Positions 59,808 to 64,000 of a stretch of DNA of 64,000 bases are shown one piece after another. The notes below the pieces were generated by a model. It was not told where the DNA came from. It saw only the letters and a program-made list of their open reading frames with translations, and did no database searches. The stretch is from PALSA-968 sp964387075. Its GTDB lineage: Bacteria; Bacteroidota; Bacteroidia; B-17B0; Aurantibacillaceae. Made by a program: the position numbers and the translations under genes. Location of the stretch: NCBI GenBank assembly GCA_964387075.1, contig CAYLVB010000002.1, forward strand, positions 248,001-312,000. Reading direction: 5' to 3'. The number at the start of each line of letters is the position of its first letter. Position 1 is the first letter of the stretch.

Positions 59808-60905
59808 ATGACCATTATCCGGAAGTATGTAATTGCCTCAATGCTAGGCCTCTCAACGCTTGCGCATGCGCAGGTTGCAAAATACAGTAACGAGTTTTTG
59901 GCTGTGGGTGTAGGCGCCCGTGCCCTGGCTATGGGTAATGCAAATATTGCAAGCGCCAATGATGTAAGTTGCGGATATTTTAACCCGGCCGGTCTGCTCA
60001 ACATTAAAACAAAATTCCAGTTAGGTCTCATGCACGCCGAGTATTTCGCCGGAATAGCGAAATATGATTACGGAGCGTTGGCTACCCGTATTGATAGCAA
60101 CAGTGTGGCTTGCTTAAGCATCATTCGCTTTGGTGTAGATAATATTCCTAACACATTGCAATTGGTTGACGCGAACGGTTTTGTAGACTATAGCAAGATC
60201 AGCAGCTTCTCCGTTACCGATTTTGCGGCACTACTTTCCTATGCGCGCGACATGAAAGTGCTGAAAGGCGTAAAAGTGGGAGCTACAGGCAAGATCATAC
60301 GCAGGCATTTTGGTCCGTTTGGCGGTTCCTGGGGATTTGGTATCGATGCGGGTGCTTCCTATTCGTATAAAGGATGGAACTTTGCCGCTGTGGGAAGAGA
60401 TATCACCGGCACTTTTAACGCGTATACTTTTACTTTGAGCGAACAGGATAAAGCAACCTTTGCCGCAACAAACAACGATATTCCCACCAACTCGGTGGAA
60501 GTGACCGTGCCCCGATTGATCATTGGCGCTTCACGCAATTTCAGTTTGTGGAAAGATAAGATCTCCATCACTCCTGAAGTGAACCTGATCACCACCTTTG
60601 ACGGAAAAAGAAACACGCTCATTAAAAGCAAAGTGGCCAGTACTGACCCCGTAGTTGGCTTAGAGATCGGTTATTTGAAAATGATCTACCTGCGTGCAGG
60701 TGTAAATAACATACAGCAGGCCACCGATATCAAGAATAAAACATACACCAGCATCGCCCCCGCCATCGGCGTGGGCATCAGGTACAAGATCTTTACCCTG
60801 GATTACGCCCTCACGAATTTCTCGGAAGACGCCCTTGGACTTTACAGCAATATCTTTTCTTTAAAAATTGATATCGACAAAAGCCTGCTTCCCAAGAACC
60901 AGTGA
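59808..60905 (+). CDS. PorV/PorQ-family outer-membrane protein
   Basis: A 365-residue FadL-like barrel of the T9SS: signal peptide (KYVIASMLGLSTLAHAQ), then EFLAVGVGARALAMGNANIASA and CGYFNPAGLL, the signature of PorV/PorQ proteins. Next are LGLMHAEYFAGIAKYDYGAL, VGATGKIIRRHFG and a C-terminal barrel (YLRAGVNNIQQATDI; YALTNFSEDALGLYSNIFSL). PorV shuttles T9SS cargo to the sortase PorU at the cell surface. Its direct neighbour, 2 nt downstream, is a C25-family peptidase of the PorU2 type, so the pair probably works together. Whether this is the housekeeping PorV or a second copy cannot be told from one window. Confidence 0.88.
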   Translation: MTIIRKYVIASMLGLSTLAHAQVAKYSNEFLAVGVGARALAMGNANIASANDVSCGYFNPAGLLNIKTKFQLGLMHAEYFAGIAKYDYGALATRIDSNSVACLSIIRFGVDNIPNTLQLVDANGFVDYSKISSFSVTDFAALLSYARDMKVLKGVKVGATGKIIRRHFGPFGGSWGFGIDAGASYSYKGWNFAAVGRDITGTFNAYTFTLSEQDKATFAATNNDIPTNSVEVTVPRLIIGASRNFSLWKDKISITPEVNLITTFDGKRNTLIKSKVASTDPVVGLEIGYLKMIYLRAGVNNIQQATDIKNKTYTSIAPAIGVGIRYKIFTLDYALTNFSEDALGLYSNIFSLKIDIDKSLLPKNQ

Positions 60906-60907
60906 TC

Positions 60908-63900
60908 ATGCTTAAAAAAAACGCGATATACGTTGCATTCTTTTTGTTATTGGTGTCCAACCTTTTCGCGCAGCCATTCAATAATGAGTGGATCAATTAC
61001 GGGCAGAAATATTATAAGATCAAGATAGCCAAAGACGGCCTCTATCGTCTCGACTCCGCTACCATTGCCGCCGCGGGCGTCCCGCTGTCAACCATCAGTC
61101 CGCGTAACATCCAGCTTTTTCATAAGGGAAAAGAGATCTTTCCTTACATCTTTGGAGAGGGCGATGATGTTTTCAATGGCAACGACTACATGCTTTTCTA
61201 CGCCGAAAAGAATTCCTCGAGGGATGACTCGATGTTTTACGATAATGTTCCTTATCTCACCAATCCCTATCACAGCGTTATCAACGATACTTCGGCGGTG
61301 TTCCTTACCTGGAACGCGCTTACAAGCAATAAGCGTTTAACGCTTAACCAGGATACCAGCTTCTCTCAAAGCACAGCTTCTCCATATTATTGGAAGCAAA
61401 TAGTTTCTCCCAAGCAGCCTTCCTGGTCGCGTTACATCAATACGTATTGTTTCGGCCCGCTCAATTACCTGGGTCTGCACGACCCGCGTTATAAGCTGGG
61501 AGAAGGATTTTATTCGGCCGAACTTTATCCTACCAATTCATACGAATTGACCTTTGATGGATCGGCCGTTTACACAGGAGGGCCGCCCGCGTATTTTACA
61601 GCTTGTATTTCGGGTACAAATGATATCGCTTCCGTAATTCCCGATCACTACATACAAACCTATTATCGGGATAATACAAGTACGGCGGTATTGCTTGACC
61701 ATGATTCTATCAACGCCTACGTAACTATTCGTCCCACTTTTACTTTGAATCCTTCAACTTTCGGCACCAATGTGGCGGTAGGATGTACTTCGCTGGTGGA
61801 TAATGCCACAGGCGATCCAAACACTACCAATATAAACTACCTGGCGGTATGGGCCCCGCATCAATTCAACCTCTTAAACACTTCCGAGGAAAAGATCTAC
61901 CTGCCCGATGACGGATCGCAGGCAAAATCAAAACTAGCGATCAGTAATTTTAACGGAAGCCGCCCTTTCCTGGTGAATGTGAGTGATAGCTCCTTACATA
62001 CTGTAGTGGGCAGTGCCGGCAATTACCAGGTATTGGTGCCAAATTCGGGAAAAACAAAATTGTGTTTCCTCGCCGATTCGCTGAGCATAGTTCCTGTGAG
62101 CAAATTATGGGCTGTTAACGGAACCGGCAGCTTTATAGATTATCAGCCGAGCATCGCAGACTCGAATTATATCATCGTGTACCATCCTTCGCTTAACGTG
62201 AATGGCGACGTGACGAATTACAAGACCTATCGCGGCAGTCCGGCCGGCGGTAATTACCCTGTGATCACGGCTCCTATCACCGACCTCTATGATCAATTTG
62301 GTTTGGGTGTGGAAAGATCGGCTATGGCTATCCGTAAATTTTGCGCCATGCTGATCGCTTCTCCACTGAGGAACCCGTCGCATCTTTTGCTCATGGGTAA
62401 AAGTATTCACCCGATCGATTGCATCGCCGGTTCTGAGACACAAAAACCACCAACTTTCTATACTGATAAGAACCTGGTGCCTACTTGGGGAAATCCCAGC
62501 AGCGATATGTTGATCACGCAGGGACTTCCGGGCTCTCTATATCTTGAGCCTGCTATTCCCACCGGCAGGCTTGCGGTTGAAACCCCGCAGGAACTGGTGT
62601 CTTACTTCAATAAGGTGCAATTATACGAGCAGCAAAACGACGACTCGCTATGGAAAAAACACGCGATCCATTTCATTGGCGGCAGTGATTTTTGGGAGCA
62701 GCAGGCGCTGAGCAGTTATATGAATACATTTAAAGGTGTATTTGAAGATACACTGCTGGGCGGCAAAGTACACTCTTTTTATAAAACCTCCACGGCGCCT
62801 ATCTCTGTAACCACCAATGATTCGGTGAAGCAGCTGATAGAAAGTGGCGTGCAGGTGATCACTTTTTTCGGGCACGGTTCACAGGCCGGGTTCGATCAGA
62901 ATATCGATGATCCGCAGAATTACAACAACTCTCCGCGTTTCCCGCTTATCATAGCCAACTCCTGCTATACCGGCGATATTCACAGTGCCGACCAGGAATC
63001 GCATAGTGAGGTGTATACCCTGGCGCCGAATAATAAAGGCTGCATAGGCTATTTTGCCATCATTTCTACCGGGGTGGCCAATGATCTGTTCTACTTCAAC
63101 CATGAGTTCTATAAGCAGTTCTCTTCCAAAAGCTATGGTCAAACCTATGGCGCTGCTATTCGTAACGCTTCGCGTCAATTGATGTACGATCAAACCGTGC
63201 TTGGCATCTATCCCAACGATACCATACTTAAACTCACCTGTATGGAAATGACGCTGCATGGCGATCCTGCCATTACGCCCTATAATTTTCCGAAACCCGA
63301 TTATGGAGTGCGCAATTCGGATGTGATCTTAAACACCACTAAATATGTAGATTCTATTGGTGTTAAGGTGATCATAACCAATTATGGTCGTGCCATAAAT
63401 GATTCCTTCACTGTAATGGTACAGCGCAATTTCCCCAATGGAGATACGGTGCGCTGGTATAAGCGGGTGAAAGCCCCTTATTACCAGGATACGCTCAGCA
63501 TGTTCATTCCAAAGGATTATTACCGGGCCGTGGGCGTGAATTGTTTTTATGTAGAGGTCGATTACCTGAAGATGATCTCTGAACTGAGTGAGACCAACAA
63601 CAGCACGAGCGGCAACGTTTGTGTTTTTGTACCGGGTTCTGATATAGAACCTGTATGGCCGTATAAGTTCGCTATAGTTCCTAATATAGGCAATGTAATC
63701 TTAAAAGCCAGCACAGCCGATCCTTTTGCACCTTTGACAACATATCGTTTCCAGGTGGATACGAATGATAAATTTTTGACACCACTGGTAAATACCACCG
63801 TAAGCGCGCCGGGCGGAGTAGTAAGTTTGCCGGTTACTCTTTATAACCAGGACAGCATGGTGTATTTCTGGCGCGTTTGTAAAGATGATACGGCGTTTAA

Positions 63901-64000
63901 TTGGAAAGAAACTTCCTTCCAGGTTATTACCGGGAAATATGGCTGGGGGCAGTCGCACTTCCATCAGTTTAAGAACGATGCTTACCAGTATGTGGTTTAT
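60908..64000 (+). CDS. C25 peptidase / PorU2-like T9SS sortase (3' end missing)
   Basis: Open from ATG 60908 through the window end, 1031 residues visible. Signal peptide (KNAIYVAFFLLLVSNLFAQ), then NEWINYGQKYYKIKIAKDGLYRL and SPRNIQLFHKGKEIFPYIFGEGDD, which is how PorU2-type proteins begin. The C25 (gingipain-like) domain has its catalytic His H656 in ITFFGHGSQAGF and Cys C686 in LIIANSCYTGDI, both intact. It is followed by LTCMEMTLHGDPAITPY and a CARDB-like beta domain (VKVIITNYGRAINDSFTVMV). PorU cuts the C-terminal signal from T9SS cargo and attaches it to the surface. It follows the PorV-like gene by 2 nt. Confidence 0.88.
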   Translation, partial: MLKKNAIYVAFFLLLVSNLFAQPFNNEWINYGQKYYKIKIAKDGLYRLDSATIAAAGVPLSTISPRNIQLFHKGKEIFPYIFGEGDDVFNGNDYMLFYAEKNSSRDDSMFYDNVPYLTNPYHSVINDTSAVFLTWNALTSNKRLTLNQDTSFSQSTASPYYWKQIVSPKQPSWSRYINTYCFGPLNYLGLHDPRYKLGEGFYSAELYPTNSYELTFDGSAVYTGGPPAYFTACISGTNDIASVIPDHYIQTYYRDNTSTAVLLDHDSINAYVTIRPTFTLNPSTFGTNVAVGCTSLVDNATGDPNTTNINYLAVWAPHQFNLLNTSEEKIYLPDDGSQAKSKLAISNFNGSRPFLVNVSDSSLHTVVGSAGNYQVLVPNSGKTKLCFLADSLSIVPVSKLWAVNGTGSFIDYQPSIADSNYIIVYHPSLNVNGDVTNYKTYRGSPAGGNYPVITAPITDLYDQFGLGVERSAMAIRKFCAMLIASPLRNPSHLLLMGKSIHPIDCIAGSETQKPPTFYTDKNLVPTWGNPSSDMLITQGLPGSLYLEPAIPTGRLAVETPQELVSYFNKVQLYEQQNDDSLWKKHAIHFIGGSDFWEQQALSSYMNTFKGVFEDTLLGGKVHSFYKTSTAPISVTTNDSVKQLIESGVQVITFFGHGSQAGFDQNIDDPQNYNNSPRFPLIIANSCYTGDIHSADQESHSEVYTLAPNNKGCIGYFAIISTGVANDLFYFNHEFYKQFSSKSYGQTYGAAIRNASRQLMYDQTVLGIYPNDTILKLTCMEMTLHGDPAITPYNFPKPDYGVRNSDVILNTTKYVDSIGVKVIITNYGRAINDSFTVMVQRNFPNGDTVRWYKRVKAPYYQDTLSMFIPKDYYRAVGVNCFYVEVDYLKMISELSETNNSTSGNVCVFVPGSDIEPVWPYKFAIVPNIGNVILKASTADPFAPLTTYRFQVDTNDKFLTPLVNTTVSAPGGVVSLPVTLYNQDSMVYFWRVCKDDTAFNWKETSFQVITGKYGWGQSHFHQFKNDAYQYVVY

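Overview
This is a chromosomal window from a member of the Bacteroidota. Three things show this. Several secreted proteins end in type IX secretion (T9SS) C-terminal domains, both type A and the type B / gliding-motility form. A PorV-like and a PorU2-like (C25 peptidase) gene close the window. Clear Bacteroidota promoters (TTG, about 20 bp, TAnnTTTG) sit in front of a tRNA, a ribosomal-protein operon and other genes. A run of exactly 100 N at 25470-25569 marks a scaffold join, so this is a draft or metagenome assembly. I see no insertion sequences, prophage, CRISPR arrays or rRNA.

Layout. 1-2.2 kb: end of a large T9SS type B SprB-repeat protein. 2.2-2.9 kb: a LON-domain protein. 2.9-8.7 kb: a four-gene operon (GH20 hexosaminidase, glycosylasparaginase, CutC, GH2 beta-mannosidase) whose enzymes match the three bonds of the N-glycan core. 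8.7-14.8 kb, minus strand: secA followed by two TPR/membrane/coiled-coil proteins, the second interrupted by an in-frame TAG. 14.9-22.9 kb: a T9SS cargo protein, rpmI-rplT, a DUF6089 barrel, a 1494-residue alpha-2-macroglobulin-like protein with a CFEQ thioester motif and a small exported protein. 22.9-27.1 kb: a repeat-rich T9SS adhesin-like gene broken by the N gap. 27.5-29.5 kb: a VOC protein with a histone-H1-like tail, a four-helix membrane protein and a DUF4382 lipoprotein.

29.6-42.0 kb is a signal-transduction region. A minus-strand set (NtrC-type activator, single receiver, degenerate receiver-Hpt) diverges from a plus-strand set (Rcp1-like receiver, DUF7793-like protein, soluble poly-HAMP/PAS kinase, 941-residue hybrid kinase). 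A GNAT-nitrilase fusion, a tandem universal stress protein, a degenerate receiver, a small basic protein and another receiver follow. The divergent intergenic region is rich in inverted repeats.

42.1-49.9 kb: a PorT-like barrel; a complete TPP riboswitch with its own terminator directly in front of a MidA-family methyltransferase; a small stress-type cluster ending in a short-chain dehydrogenase; a Cache-HAMP-SpoIIE phosphatase; tRNA-Asp; and a membrane-anchored endonuclease/exonuclease/phosphatase-family protein. 49.9-53.6 kb: two tandem TMTC-like membrane/TPR proteins. 53.7-59.7 kb: DUF5522, urocanate hydratase, two unassigned proteins, a YihY/BrkB membrane protein and a GT-C-like membrane protein. 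59.8-64 kb: the PorV-like and PorU2-like pair, the latter running off the end.

The strongest leads are the TPP riboswitch on a gene not known to be a thiamin gene, the N-glycan-core operon with CutC embedded in it, the phosphatase-less TPR proteins behind secA, the tandem TMTC-like pair, and several promoters placed so close to start codons that the mRNAs may be leaderless.
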